Assembly: GCF_030818545.1 (NCBI RefSeq)
Contig: NZ_JAUTAH010000001.1
Coordinates: forward strand, 191,001 to 255,000
Source of the DNA: Brevundimonas sp. SORGH_AS_0993
GTDB taxonomy: Bacteria > Pseudomonadota > Alphaproteobacteria > Caulobacterales > Caulobacteraceae
DNA: 64,000 bases
Direction: 5' to 3'
A model generated the notes under the pieces. That model made no database searches and had not been told where the DNA came from. It worked only from the letters and a program-made list of their open reading frames with translations. Shown piece after piece: positions 1 through 8,809 of the stretch (the first letter of the stretch is position 1; each line of letters opens with the position of its first letter). The position numbers and the translations under genes are program-made.

Positions 1-1730
1 TCGGCGGTGGTGATGATCTTGGACGACGCGGAATAGGCCCTCTGAGTGGTGATCATGCCGGTGAACTCGGCCGAGATGTCCACGGTCGAGGCTTCCAGTT
101 GCTTGGCTGCGATAGGGCCCGCGCCGCCCGTTCCCGCCGCCTTCAGATTGAAGGTGCCGGACTGGTTGCTGACCACATAGGCATTGCCGGACACTTCCTT
201 CAGGCTGTCGGGACTGGGGAAGGTGGCGACCGCGACCTGGGCGATGCGGCGGGTCACGCCGTTGTCGAAGATGGCCGATACATAGCCGCTGTCGTCGATG
301 CGGATTTCGCTCAGATTGCCGAAGGCGGTGCCGTTGGTGATGGTCGACTGGACCACCGAGGTGCTGTTCAACTGGCTGAGGCCGCCGGCCGAGGTGTTCA
401 GGTCCAGGTTGACTGTCTGGGCGGCGATGCCCAGGCCGTCAGCCCACTTCACCTTGCCGTTGTCGGCAGCGTTGGCGGGGTCGATGGTGGTGGTCGGGTC
501 GGATTGCAGGAACGACAGGCTGGCGTTCGACGGGTCGTCGAACAGGCCCTTGCCGGCAGACCAGGACTTCATCGTCTCGACGTCCAGCCGGCCGGAGGAG
601 GTGAAGGCGACCAGGCCGGTCTTCACCTGGCCGTTGGAGTAGGGCGCGCCGGTGACGACGTCGCTGGCCGGAACAGAGACGATTTCCGCGTACCATTGGT
701 TCGGCTGGTCGCTCTTCAGGAAGCGAACTTCCAGATTGCGCTGGCCGCCCTTGGAGTCCGACACCGGGATGTTCATCTTGAAGTCCGGCTTGACCCCGGC
801 CGGATTGTTGGCGTCGGCGGTGTACATCGCCATGGAATTGGTCGTCGGATCGTACTTGGTCTTGGCCACGCCGTCGGTGGCCAGGCCGATCTGAGACAGG
901 TTCAGCGTGAACGGCGTTCCCGGCCCGCTGGAGTTGGTGGGGGTTATCGTGATCTGCGAGGTGGTGGCCGTCGCCGAGCCATTGGTCCCGCCGCTGGGCG
1001 CGAAGCTGGTCAGGGCGCCGCTCGCGTCGTAAGTCGCCACGCCGGTGATCGTGGTGATCCCGCTTTTGAGGGTGACGTCGTAGGTGTTCGTGCCGGTCCG
1101 CTTATAGCCCACGCTGATGTCATGCGAGGCGGAGGCGCTGTCCTGAACGCCCGTGTAGGACTGGGCGCCAGCGGCGCTGGACACCTTCTGGGTGGAGTTC
1201 AGGTTGGCGTTGATCTGGACGCGGGTGGTCGGCTCGGCCGTGCCGCCCACCGAGCCGATATTGATCGAACGCAGGCGCGACAGGTCCGACGGGTCTGTGG
1301 AAATCTCGCCGTTGGCGTCCACCGGCCAGCCCTGCAGATACAGGCCCGCACTGTTCTTCAGATAGCCCAGCTTGTCGACGCGGAAGGAGCCGGCGCGGGT
1401 GAACATGCGCGTGTCCGTCGCCGCCGCCCCTTCCGGCTGGGTCGTGGTGACGAAGAAGCCTTGGCCGTTGATGGCCAGGTCGGTGCCCTCGGTCGTGCGC
1501 TGCAGCAGTCCGGTCTGGCTGACGAAGGTGCGGGTGTTGGCCGAGACGCCGCCGGCGGAATAGCTGCCGCCCGTCTGGGTCTGGCCGTTGACCAGGGTCT
1601 GGAACTCGGCCGAAGTCCGCTTGTAGCCGACGGTATTGACGTTGGCGATGTTCTGCGAGATCGCGGCCATCGCGGCGGAATTGGCGGCCAGGCCCGAGAC
1701 GCCGGCCATCATGGCGCTGTTGAGGCTCAT
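1..1730 (-). CDS. flgE: Flagellar hook protein FlgE (3' end cut by window edge)
   Basis: FlgE is the structural subunit of the flagellar hook, exported by the flagellar type III system. The leftward reading frame opens MSLNSAMMAGVSGLAANS and continues with the rod/hook N-terminal motif SQNIANVNTVGYKR, then NGQGFFVTT; a long, Ser/Thr/Gly-rich variable middle follows. Near base 1 it reads TGMITTQRAYSASSKIITTAD, the C-terminal helix typical of hook and rod proteins, so only about 10-15 residues are missing. The ATG at 1730 has AGGAG about nine bases upstream. It is the third gene of a leftward fliK-flgD-flgE unit, 49 bp after flgD. The family assignment is secure. Confidence 0.95.
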   Translation of the reverse strand, partial: MSLNSAMMAGVSGLAANSAAMAAISQNIANVNTVGYKRTSAEFQTLVNGQTQTGGSYSAGGVSANTRTFVSQTGLLQRTTEGTDLAINGQGFFVTTTQPEGAAATDTRMFTRAGSFRVDKLGYLKNSAGLYLQGWPVDANGEISTDPSDLSRLRSINIGSVGGTAEPTTRVQINANLNSTQKVSSAAGAQSYTGVQDSASASHDISVGYKRTGTNTYDVTLKSGITTITGVATYDASGALTSFAPSGGTNGSATATTSQITITPTNSSGPGTPFTLNLSQIGLATDGVAKTKYDPTTNSMAMYTADANNPAGVKPDFKMNIPVSDSKGGQRNLEVRFLKSDQPNQWYAEIVSVPASDVVTGAPYSNGQVKTGLVAFTSSGRLDVETMKSWSAGKGLFDDPSNASLSFLQSDPTTTIDPANAADNGKVKWADGLGIAAQTVNLDLNTSAGGLSQLNSTSVVQSTITNGTAFGNLSEIRIDDSGYVSAIFDNGVTRRIAQVAVATFPSPDSLKEVSGNAYVVSNQSGTFNLKAAGTGGAGPIAAKQLEASTVDISAEFTGMITTQRAYSASSKIITTA

Positions 1731-1779
1731 CGAAGAACGCTCCTAAAAAACAAAATCATCGGGAAGACGGCGATGCGCG

Positions 1780-2505
1780 TCATGCGGCCGCCTGCTCGGT
1801 GGAGGCGTTCGGATTCTCCGAACTGTTGGTGGAGTTCGCCTGCGACTTGATCTCGTTCAGCGAGATGACCGTCGAAAGCGGAAGGACGCTGTTCCCAACG
1901 ACCAGATAGGGCGCGCCGTCGTACATCTCGACGCCGGTGACGCGGCCCTGGGTCAGCGTCTGGGCGTCGACCTTGGCCCCCTTGGAGTCGGCGGCCGAAA
2001 TCTTCAGCGTATAGACGCCGCCGTCCGCGGCCGTGTCGCCGGCGCTGGTCTTGCCGTCCCAGTTGAACTGGTGAATGCCCGATGCCGTATTCGGCGCGGC
2101 GCCCTCCCAGACCACGGCGCCCTTGCTGTCGAGGACCTGAAGGGTGGCCTTGGCGGCGTCGCCGCCCAATTCATAGGACCATGAAGCCTTGCCGTCGGTC
2201 AGCTTGGCGGCGCTCCAGGCGGCGGTGACATTCTTGCCGATATAGTTGGAGGCGTTGTCCAGGCCGCCGGCCGACTGGGCTTTCAGCAGGCTGGTCAGGA
2301 GGTCGTTGGTCAGCAATTGCTGCTCGACCCCGGCCATCTGGGTCAACTGGGCCGTGAACTCGTTCGAATTCAGGGGAGACAACGGGTCCTGGTTCTTCAT
2401 CTGCGTCGTCAGCAGCGTTAGGAAGGTCTCGAAGTTCGAGGACAGCATGGCGCCGCCGTTGTTGATGCGGGTTGTGGCGTTGTCGGTGCTTACGGCGGCG
2501 ACCAT
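1780..2505 (-). CDS. flgD: Flagellar hook assembly scaffold FlgD
   Basis: FlgD forms the temporary cap that guides FlgE polymerisation. The 241-aa protein has the conserved N-terminal block FLTLLTTQMKNQDPLSPLNS followed by EFTAQLTQMAGVEQQ, which defines the family. The C-terminal half holds the FlgD Ig-like/tudor region, with NWDGKTSAGDTAADGGVYTLKI and a terminal GRVTGVEMYDGAPYLVVG segment. It starts 4 bp after the fliK stop, so translation is probably coupled, and lies just upstream of flgE in the same operon. The length is usual for alphaproteobacteria. Confidence 0.95.
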   Translation of the reverse strand: MVAAVSTDNATTRINNGGAMLSSNFETFLTLLTTQMKNQDPLSPLNSNEFTAQLTQMAGVEQQLLTNDLLTSLLKAQSAGGLDNASNYIGKNVTAAWSAAKLTDGKASWSYELGGDAAKATLQVLDSKGAVVWEGAAPNTASGIHQFNWDGKTSAGDTAADGGVYTLKISAADSKGAKVDAQTLTQGRVTGVEMYDGAPYLVVGNSVLPLSTVISLNEIKSQANSTNSSENPNASTEQAAA

Positions 2506-2509
2506 GGGG

Positions 2510-3970
2510 TCAGACCTTCAGATCGACGCGGTCAGGCGTCTGGGAAAGGGTGGTCCAGGCGCCGGGCGCCGGAAGGGAAACAGCGTCCGCCTCGGACGCC
2601 AGGCGCGCCCCCCCGTCGAACAGGGCGGCGCGTTGCTGCTGGCGCGCAAAGCCTCCGCCGCCGGCCGATGGATCGCGCTGACTGAAATCGAGGGCGTCAC
2701 CGGCCACCTGGAAGCCGGCGTCCTGCAACTGGCGACGCAGTTCGTCGGCGCGTCCCCGCAGTTCGGCAGCGGCGGCGGGGTTGTCGAAGGCCAGGCGCGC
2801 CGCCAGTTGTCCGTCCGATCCGATCTCCAGACTGACATCGACGCGGCCCAGATCCTCGGGCGTCAGCACCATGTCGAACCGGGTCGAGCGGCCTTCTAGT
2901 CGGCGGGCGATCTGGGCGGCCAAATGCGCGGTCGTCTCCACCGTGGCGTGGGACAGCGTCGACAGGCTCAGGTCGCGGCCCGTCGCCGCGGTCTGATGTG
3001 CGACCTCGGTCGTCGCGGCGTGAACGGTGGGCGCCGCGTCGGGTTGAGCAGCGGCGGTCGGCAGGGCAGGGCCGTCTGCGGTCGCGGCAGGCGCGGCGGG
3101 GTTCGCCGAAGGCGTGGCGGCGGCCTGGGCGTCCGCCAGAGTCGGGGCGTCCGTCCGCGAAACCGCATCGTTGGCGGCTTCCGGGGCGATCGCCGGGATG
3201 GGATGCGCGCTCCGGTCGGGATGCAAGGTGCGGCCGGCTCCGGTTGCCGTCTGCGGCGAGGCCGCGTCCGCCGGGGCTTCCTGGGTCGGTTTGGCGGGGG
3301 CCTCGGCGTCCTCTATCCCGGCCAGGGCGGCGGCGGTTTCGGCCGCGACGACCTGTGCGGGACGAACGGCGGCCAGGGCGCCGGACACCTGGACCTGATC
3401 CAGTGGCGCGCCGACGGCCTTCAGCGCCTCGGCCATCGCCTCGGAAGCCACTTTGGCGGCCGTCTGTATTTGGGCTTGGCCCTCGACCTGGGCGTCGGTG
3501 TCGTTCGCGGCGATGGACGCCGCCGGGGAGATTGGCGCGCGCTGGATGTCCGTGTCGCCATCGGAGGACGAGGTCTTGGCGAGGGTCGGGTTCTGCGTAG
3601 TCGCCGTCTGGGTTTGCTGGGCCTGAGGCGTGGCTTCCACATCCTTGTCGTCGACCGGCCTGGCCTCCTGCGAAGGCGGTCGGTCGGCGACGTCGGAGCG
3701 TTCGGCGGGCGGTTCGGGCTTGGTCTGGTCCAGCGCGGGGCCCATTGCAGGGTTCGGCGAGGCGGCTTCGAGGGGCTGGCTTTCCGGTTTTTGCCGCACC
3801 GCCGGGGGTGGCGGCAGCCTGGCCGGCGCCGCGTCGTAACGATCGGAGATCAGGGCCTTGGCCATCCGGGCCGAGAAGGCCGTGACGTCCGCCTGGCTAT
3901 CCGGCGCAGCCGACGGCGTTCCGGTCGAGACCGGAGCGACAAGGGCGGACAGGGCGGACGAGGCGGACAT
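2510..3970 (-). CDS. fliK: Flagellar hook-length control protein FliK
   Basis: FliK is the secreted ruler that sets hook length and triggers the export substrate switch. It is 486 aa. The first 330 residues are low-complexity, rich in Ala, Pro, Thr and Gln, as is usual for FliK linkers. Residues about 340-450 form the conserved C-terminal Flg_hook domain, with FDMVLTPEDLGRVDVSLEI and LRRQLQDAGFQV. It is the first gene of the leftward operon and lies about 54 bp downstream of a predicted sigma54 transcription start (promoter at 4035-4049). The low sequence conservation of the N-terminal part is normal for the family. Confidence 0.9.
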   Translation of the reverse strand: MSASSALSALVAPVSTGTPSAAPDSQADVTAFSARMAKALISDRYDAAPARLPPPPAVRQKPESQPLEAASPNPAMGPALDQTKPEPPAERSDVADRPPSQEARPVDDKDVEATPQAQQTQTATTQNPTLAKTSSSDGDTDIQRAPISPAASIAANDTDAQVEGQAQIQTAAKVASEAMAEALKAVGAPLDQVQVSGALAAVRPAQVVAAETAAALAGIEDAEAPAKPTQEAPADAASPQTATGAGRTLHPDRSAHPIPAIAPEAANDAVSRTDAPTLADAQAAATPSANPAAPAATADGPALPTAAAQPDAAPTVHAATTEVAHQTAATGRDLSLSTLSHATVETTAHLAAQIARRLEGRSTRFDMVLTPEDLGRVDVSLEIGSDGQLAARLAFDNPAAAAELRGRADELRRQLQDAGFQVAGDALDFSQRDPSAGGGGFARQQQRAALFDGGARLASEADAVSLPAPGAWTTLSQTPDRVDLKV

Positions 3971-4034
3971 GAAGGGTGTAAGGCTTTCGAATGGTGGCGG
4001 CGCCTGGTGCGCCCAAGATTTCGTCGCCGCCGAC

Positions 4035-4049
4035 GCAAGGGGCAGGCCA
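4035..4049 (-). promoter_or_regulatory. Candidate sigma54 (-24/-12) promoter for fliK-flgD-flgE
   Basis: Read on the minus strand, TGGCCTGCCCCTTGC matches the RpoN consensus TGGCAC-N5-TTGC, with GG and GC exactly 10 bases apart. A start site about 12 bases further would give a leader of about 50 nt before the fliK ATG at 3970. In Caulobacter, hook and filament-stage genes are transcribed by sigma54 with the activator FlbD and with IHF; the AT-rich stretch at 4058-4083 could serve IHF. That regulator link is inference. Confidence 0.65.
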
Positions 4050-4198
4050 TCGGGAAATCATCATATAAAACAAATAAATGATGGCTTTTGACGTGTGGGT
4101 GGCGGGCGCACCTCGGTCGATTCTTGCCGCCTTGTCGCCGCTTTTTGCCCGGTTGGGCTGCGGGCCGGCGCGTGGCTGAGCGCCCGTGCCGTCCGCTT

Positions 4199-4214
4199 TG
4201 GCCCGACGCTTGCC
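4199..4214 (+). promoter_or_regulatory. Candidate sigma54 (-24/-12) promoter for flgK-flgL
   Basis: TGGCCCGACGCTTGCC on the plus strand has the RpoN layout TGGC-N7-TTGC, with GG and GC separated by exactly 10 bases. It faces flgK and sits about 135 bp upstream of its ATG. Together with the oppositely directed site at 4035-4049 it would let one enhancer region between them serve both flagellar operons. FlbD-type enhancer half-sites may lie at about 4125-4160 (GC-rich, containing TTGCCCGG), but I cannot define them reliably. Confidence 0.65.
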
Positions 4215-4349
4215 GATGCTTCTCACCATGATGTCCGCGCGATCAACGATCTTGTTGAAAAACAACGCTCTGAGTTTCGGGCGTCGGCTTTGTGCTGGGC
4301 AAGAAGTGCGCCTGACCGTGCAGGCGTTGCCGGGTGAGGGGGGCTGATC

Positions 4350-6467
4350 ATGTCGCTGAACTCGATCATGAACATCGGCGCGTCGGGCCTGCAGACCGCC
4401 CAGGCTCAGTTGCGCGTCACCTCCGACAACATCTCCAACGTGAACACCGTCGGCTATGTGCGCAAGATCGCCGACCAGTCGGCGGCGGTCGCCGGAGGAT
4501 ATGGCGCGGGTGTCGAGATTTCGCGCGTTCGTCTGGCGACGGATCGTTTCCTGCAGGCCGCTAGCCTGAGCGCGGGCGCAGACGCGGCGCGCCATGGCGT
4601 GCGGTCCGAACTCTATAATGCGATTCAGGGTCAATTCGGCGATCCGACCAGCGGCAGCGGCTTTTTCGCCCAGGTGGACAAGCTGTTTTCCGCCTATGCG
4701 TCCTTGGCCGAAAGTCCGACGTCTTCGGCTGCGCGCCAGGATACGATCTACAAGACCCAGTCCCTGTTCAATCAGGCGGCCAGCATCGGGGCCCAGATTC
4801 AGTCGGTGCGCCAGGAGGCCGACAGCCGCCTGGCCGGCGCGGTCGAGACGATCAATCCGCTGCTTGAACAGATCGACAAGCTGAACAAGGCGATCTCGGC
4901 CGGCGTCGCCACAAGCCAGGACGTGACGGCCGCCCAGAACGCCCAACAGGGCCTGATCAGCCAGCTATCGCAATATCTGGACGTGAAGGTGGAGCCGCGC
5001 TCGAACGGCGGGGTGGTGGTGCGGACCGGCGGCGGCGCGACACTGGTGGGCGAAGGGGCCGCCACCCTGTCGTATCAGGCCGCCGGCACGGTGGACGCAA
5101 CGACGACCTTCGCCGACATCATGGTGACGGAGCCCAACGGCACGCGGTGGCCGCTCATGGACGGGGTGTCCTCGGGCCAGATCAAGGGACTAGTCGAACT
5201 GCGCGATGTCGATGCGCCGGCCGCCGCCGCGCGCCTGGGCGAACTGACGGCGCGCCTGGCCGACGAGTTGAACCGCGCCCATAACGCCAACAGCAGCGTG
5301 CCCGCGCCCACCGTCCTGTCCGGCCGGAACACGGGGCAGGCGCTGGAAACGGCCTTGGCGGGATTTTCGGGCAAGACCACCATAACGGCGGTGAACAGTT
5401 CGGGCGTGGTCCAGGCGTCGGCCGCGATTGTCTTTTCGGGCTCGACCATGACGGTCAATGGCGTGGCGGCGGATCCGACCACCTTCCTCAGTGTCCTGAA
5501 CGCCCAGTTGGGCGGCGCCGCCACGGCCAGCTTCTCCAACGGGATGTTGAAGCTGGAAGGCGGAAACGGAAACGGCGTCGCGCTCGCCGACGACGCAACG
5601 ACTCCCAGCGACAAGGGCGGACGCGGTTTCTCGCATTGGTTTGGGCTGAACGACCTGGTCAGCAGCGCGACACCGACCTTCTACGAGACGGGGCTGACCC
5701 TGACTTCGCCGCACGGGTTTGATGCGGGCGAAAGCGTGACCTTCCGCTTCTCGGGTGAGTCGGGCTCGCGCCTGCGCGACATCACCGTGGCGGTTCCCGC
5801 CGGCACAGGCACGATGGGTGAGTTGCTGACCGCGCTGAACGACCCGGTATCGGGCGTGGGCCGTTACGGAGCCTTCAGCCTGGACAGCGCGGGCAAGCTG
5901 AATTTCAAGGCATTCGATCCGACGACCCAGACCATGAGCGTCGTTCAGGACGGTACGAGCCAGACGCCTTCCGGCCTGTCCATGTCGGCGCTGTTCGGCC
6001 TGGGGGCGACGGGCTCGACCCGCGCAGGCGCCTATACGGTTCGCAGCGACATTAAGCAGGATCCCAGCAAGCTGGCCCTGGCGCAGTTGAACCTGTCGGC
6101 GGCCGCCGGCGTCTCGGCGCTGAGCAAGAACGACGGGCGCGGCGGCCTGCTGCTGGGCGATGTCGGAAAACGCAGCGTCGCCTTCGGCGCGGCGGGCGGC
6201 AATGCGGGCGGGACCAAGACCCTGTCGGCCTATGCGGCGGACTTCGCCGGCGATGTCGGCGGCAAGGCTTCGGCCGCCAAGAGCCGCGCCGAATCCGCCA
6301 CCGCCCTGGCTCAGGAGGCCGACAGCCGCAGAACGGCCGCCGAAGGGGTCAATATGGACGAGGAACTGGTCAACATGACCACCTTCCAGCAGGCCTATAA
6401 CGCCTCGGCCCGCCTGATCCAGGCGAGCAAGGACATGTACGACGTTCTGATCGGAATGATGCAATGA
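4350..6467 (+). CDS. flgK: Flagellar hook-associated protein FlgK (HAP1)
   Basis: FlgK is the first hook-filament junction protein. The 705-aa product begins MSLNSIMNIGASGLQTAQAQ and carries the flagellar rod motif SDNISNVNTVGYVRK. It continues with the FlgK helical region (QVDKLFSAYASLAESP, then LLEQIDKLNKAI) and ends in the family C-terminus NMDEELVNMTTFQQAYNASARL, followed by SKDMYDVLIGMM. A purine-rich ribosome site (GAGGGGGG) precedes the ATG. The stop overlaps the flgL start by 4 bp (ATGA), so the two are translationally coupled. It is somewhat longer than the enteric protein, as is usual in Caulobacterales. Confidence 0.95.
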   Translation: MSLNSIMNIGASGLQTAQAQLRVTSDNISNVNTVGYVRKIADQSAAVAGGYGAGVEISRVRLATDRFLQAASLSAGADAARHGVRSELYNAIQGQFGDPTSGSGFFAQVDKLFSAYASLAESPTSSAARQDTIYKTQSLFNQAASIGAQIQSVRQEADSRLAGAVETINPLLEQIDKLNKAISAGVATSQDVTAAQNAQQGLISQLSQYLDVKVEPRSNGGVVVRTGGGATLVGEGAATLSYQAAGTVDATTTFADIMVTEPNGTRWPLMDGVSSGQIKGLVELRDVDAPAAAARLGELTARLADELNRAHNANSSVPAPTVLSGRNTGQALETALAGFSGKTTITAVNSSGVVQASAAIVFSGSTMTVNGVAADPTTFLSVLNAQLGGAATASFSNGMLKLEGGNGNGVALADDATTPSDKGGRGFSHWFGLNDLVSSATPTFYETGLTLTSPHGFDAGESVTFRFSGESGSRLRDITVAVPAGTGTMGELLTALNDPVSGVGRYGAFSLDSAGKLNFKAFDPTTQTMSVVQDGTSQTPSGLSMSALFGLGATGSTRAGAYTVRSDIKQDPSKLALAQLNLSAAAGVSALSKNDGRGGLLLGDVGKRSVAFGAAGGNAGGTKTLSAYAADFAGDVGGKASAAKSRAESATALAQEADSRRTAAEGVNMDEELVNMTTFQQAYNASARLIQASKDMYDVLIGMMQ

Positions 6468-7429
6468 CGCGCGTCGCCACCTTCGGAAACTATCAGTCCG
6501 CCCTGTTGGACCTGATGAACGCTCAGAGCCGCGCCCAGCAGGCGCAGGAGCGGATCGACAGCGAAAAGATCGCCACCGACATGTCGGGTTATGGCCGGAC
6601 GACCGAATCCCTGACCAGCCTGACCTCGACCCAGGCGCGGCTGGACGGCTTCATCTCCACCGGCAAGACGGTCGCTTCGCGGCTGGAGGCCCAGGACCTG
6701 GCCTTGAATCGCATCTACGAGGGCGGGACCGGCGCGCGCGAGGCCATCGCCAACGGTCTGGCGGCGGGCCGCATCGACAATCTGATGACCGATCTCGGCC
6801 TGCAGTATCAGACCGTGGTAGGCGGGCTGAACGCCGAACATCAGGGCGCCTATCTGTTCGCGGGCAGCAAGGGCGACACGGCGCCCGCGACGGCCAAAAC
6901 CATGTCGGACCTGGCGGCCGCATCGTCGACCGCCGCGACCTTCGCCAACGACAGCCTGAAGCAGAAGTCGCGCATCGACGAAAACACCACCCTGGAGACC
7001 GGCTTCCTCGCCAATGAGGTAGGGGGGGGGCTGACCGAGGTGTTCCGCAACATCCAGGCGTTCCAGAACGGTGCGGCCGTCACCGTCAACGGCGTGACCT
7101 ATACGCCGACAGCGGCGGGGACTTTGAAAGGCCAGCCGGACTCCAATGTCACCGCCTTTCTGAAGGCGCAACTGGACCATCTCGACAAGGCGAACGCCGA
7201 ACTGACCAACCTGACTGCGAAAAACGGCCTGCTGCAGAACCATGTGGAGGCGGCGCTAGACGCGCACGAGGGGCAGCAGACCGCCCTTCAGAAGATGATG
7301 CAGGACAAGACCGGCTACGATCCGGCGCGCGCCATCACCGATCTTCAGTTGGCGCAGACCGCCATCCAGGCTTCGGCCCAGATCGTAAACGCTCTGAAGG
7401 GCAGCTCCCTGCTCGACCTGTTACGCTAG
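6464..7429 (+). CDS. flgL: Flagellar hook-associated protein FlgL (HAP3)
   Basis: FlgL is the second hook-filament junction protein and is homologous to flagellin at both ends. The 321-aa product has the N-terminal flagellin-like helix MTRVATFGNYQSALLDLMNAQ and QERIDSEKIATDMSGYG, and ends in a flagellin C-terminal helix, AITDLQLAQTAIQASAQIV. The start codon overlaps the flgK stop (ATGA). No terminator is obvious right after the stop; the next 261 bp separate it from the mla operon. Confidence 0.93.
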   Translation: MTRVATFGNYQSALLDLMNAQSRAQQAQERIDSEKIATDMSGYGRTTESLTSLTSTQARLDGFISTGKTVASRLEAQDLALNRIYEGGTGAREAIANGLAAGRIDNLMTDLGLQYQTVVGGLNAEHQGAYLFAGSKGDTAPATAKTMSDLAAASSTAATFANDSLKQKSRIDENTTLETGFLANEVGGGLTEVFRNIQAFQNGAAVTVNGVTYTPTAAGTLKGQPDSNVTAFLKAQLDHLDKANAELTNLTAKNGLLQNHVEAALDAHEGQQTALQKMMQDKTGYDPARAITDLQLAQTAIQASAQIVNALKGSSLLDLLR

Positions 7430-7690
7430 GCTCCGGCCCGCGCCAGGCTTTGCAGAACGAATTCCCTTCGGCTGCGTTGGTGTTCGACGCCAGCGTAGCG
7501 GTGGGGGAGGCTTCGTGCACCAAGCAGACGCGACACAGTCACGCTTTAAAGCGGTCAAGGCATGTCAACGCATGTTGACTTCGCGCTTTCAGCTAAGCCA
7601 TAGGCCCATGAACGCCTTTCATATGGGGCGCTTCAGCCTTGGGGGAGGGGCGATGCCGTTCCGTGACTCGTTTCCGTCGATCGGGGTGCG
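7430..7690. other. Intergenic region between flgL and the mla operon
   Basis: No gene is supported in this 261-bp stretch. It holds a perfect 6-bp inverted repeat, GTCAAC-GCAT-GTTGAC, at 7564-7579, about 110 bp upstream of the permease gene. This is the most likely place for the promoter and operator of the lipid-transport operon, but no factor can be named. Confidence 0.4.
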
Positions 7691-8809
7691 ATGAGCCAGG
7701 CCGAATACGAAATTCTGGACGGCGGCGACGGCGTGGCCAAGCTGCGGCTGACCGGCGATTGGACCACCACGGCTCTGGGTCGGGTGCCGCGCGATCTTGG
7801 CCGCGATCTGGACGGTCGCTCCATTTCAGCCCTGGACACCGAAGCCTTGGGCCGCTTCGACACGGCCGGCGCTCTGGCCCTGGTCAAGGCGTCCAACAAG
7901 CCCTTGCCCAAAGGCGTCTGGACCGCGCGTCCCGAGGCCGGCCGCATCTATCGCATGATCGAGGTGCTGGAGCGCAAGAGCGCGCCGGCGCCGAGACGCC
8001 CCGACGCCTTCACCCGCACCTTCGCCAAGGTCGGACGCGGGGTCTATGACTTCTGGAGCGAGGCGATCCTGTCGCTGGCCTTTCTGGGGCGTCTGATGGC
8101 GGCCGTGGTCGAGGCGGCCAAGCACCCCGGCGCGATCCGCTGGCCCGCCTGGTTTAGTCAGGCCGAGCGTGCCGGGCTGGACGCCATCCCGATCGTCATG
8201 ATCACCAACTTCTTCATCGGCGCGGTGGTGGCCTTCATCGGGGTGGACCTGCTGACGGACTTCGGCGCCCAGGTCTTCGCCGTCCAGTTGATCGGCGTGG
8301 CCATGTTTCGGGAGTTCGCCGTGGTCATCGCCGCTGTCCTGCTGGCCGGTCGATCCTCTTCCGCCTTCGCCGCCGAGATCGGCTCGATGAGGATGAACCA
8401 GGAAGTGGACGCGATGCAGGTTATGGGGGTCAACCCGTTCCAGGCCCTGGTGGTGCCGCGCCTGGCGTCCCTTGTGCTGATGCTGCCGTTGCTGACCTTC
8501 CTGGGCATGATCGGCGGCCTTCTGGGCGGCCTGGTGGTCTGCTGGTCGTCGTTGAACCTGGGGCCGGCCTTCTTCTTCCAGCGGCTGGTCGAGGACGGCA
8601 GCATGGCCCAGCACATGATGGTCGGTCTGGTGAAGGCGCCGGTCTTTGCGCTGGTCATCGCCGCCATCGGTTGCCGTCAAGGCATGGCTGTGGCCGGCGA
8701 CGTCGAGAGCCTGGGGCGTCGGGTGACGGCGGCGGTGGTTCAGGCGATCTTCGCCATCATCCTGCTGGACGCCGTGTTCGCCCTGATCTTCCTAGAGCTG
8801 AACATATGA
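7691..8809 (+). CDS. mlaE: MlaE-family lipid ABC transporter permease with N-terminal STAS-like domain
   Basis: This is the inner-membrane permease of an MCE (Mla-type) phospholipid transporter. The 372-aa protein has about 100 N-terminal residues that look like a STAS domain (DGVAKLRLTGDWTTTALG, then DTEALGRFDTAGALAL), the role played by the separate MlaB protein in E. coli. The permease core follows, with the MlaE signature around EIGSMRMNQEVDAMQVMGVNP and several membrane segments to the C-terminus. The stop overlaps the start of the ATPase gene (ATGA). The STAS-permease fusion is common in alphaproteobacteria. Confidence 0.93.
   Translation: MSQAEYEILDGGDGVAKLRLTGDWTTTALGRVPRDLGRDLDGRSISALDTEALGRFDTAGALALVKASNKPLPKGVWTARPEAGRIYRMIEVLERKSAPAPRRPDAFTRTFAKVGRGVYDFWSEAILSLAFLGRLMAAVVEAAKHPGAIRWPAWFSQAERAGLDAIPIVMITNFFIGAVVAFIGVDLLTDFGAQVFAVQLIGVAMFREFAVVIAAVLLAGRSSSAFAAEIGSMRMNQEVDAMQVMGVNPFQALVVPRLASLVLMLPLLTFLGMIGGLLGGLVVCWSSLNLGPAFFFQRLVEDGSMAQHMMVGLVKAPVFALVIAAIGCRQGMAVAGDVESLGRRVTAAVVQAIFAIILLDAVFALIFLELNI

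Noticed and set aside
99..1850. 583-codon open frame on the plus strand over flgE
   Set aside because: Antisense to the clearly conserved flgE; composition is Gly/Arg/Val-rich shadow sequence without any family motif.
4009..4024. A further GC-N10-CC arrangement as a second sigma54 site for fliK
   Set aside because: It lacks the TTGC and TGGC blocks; only the dinucleotide spacing fits by chance.
3897..4946. 349-codon minus-strand frame across the fliK-flgK intergenic region
   Set aside because: Covers the promoter region and the conserved start of flgK; no coding signal of its own.
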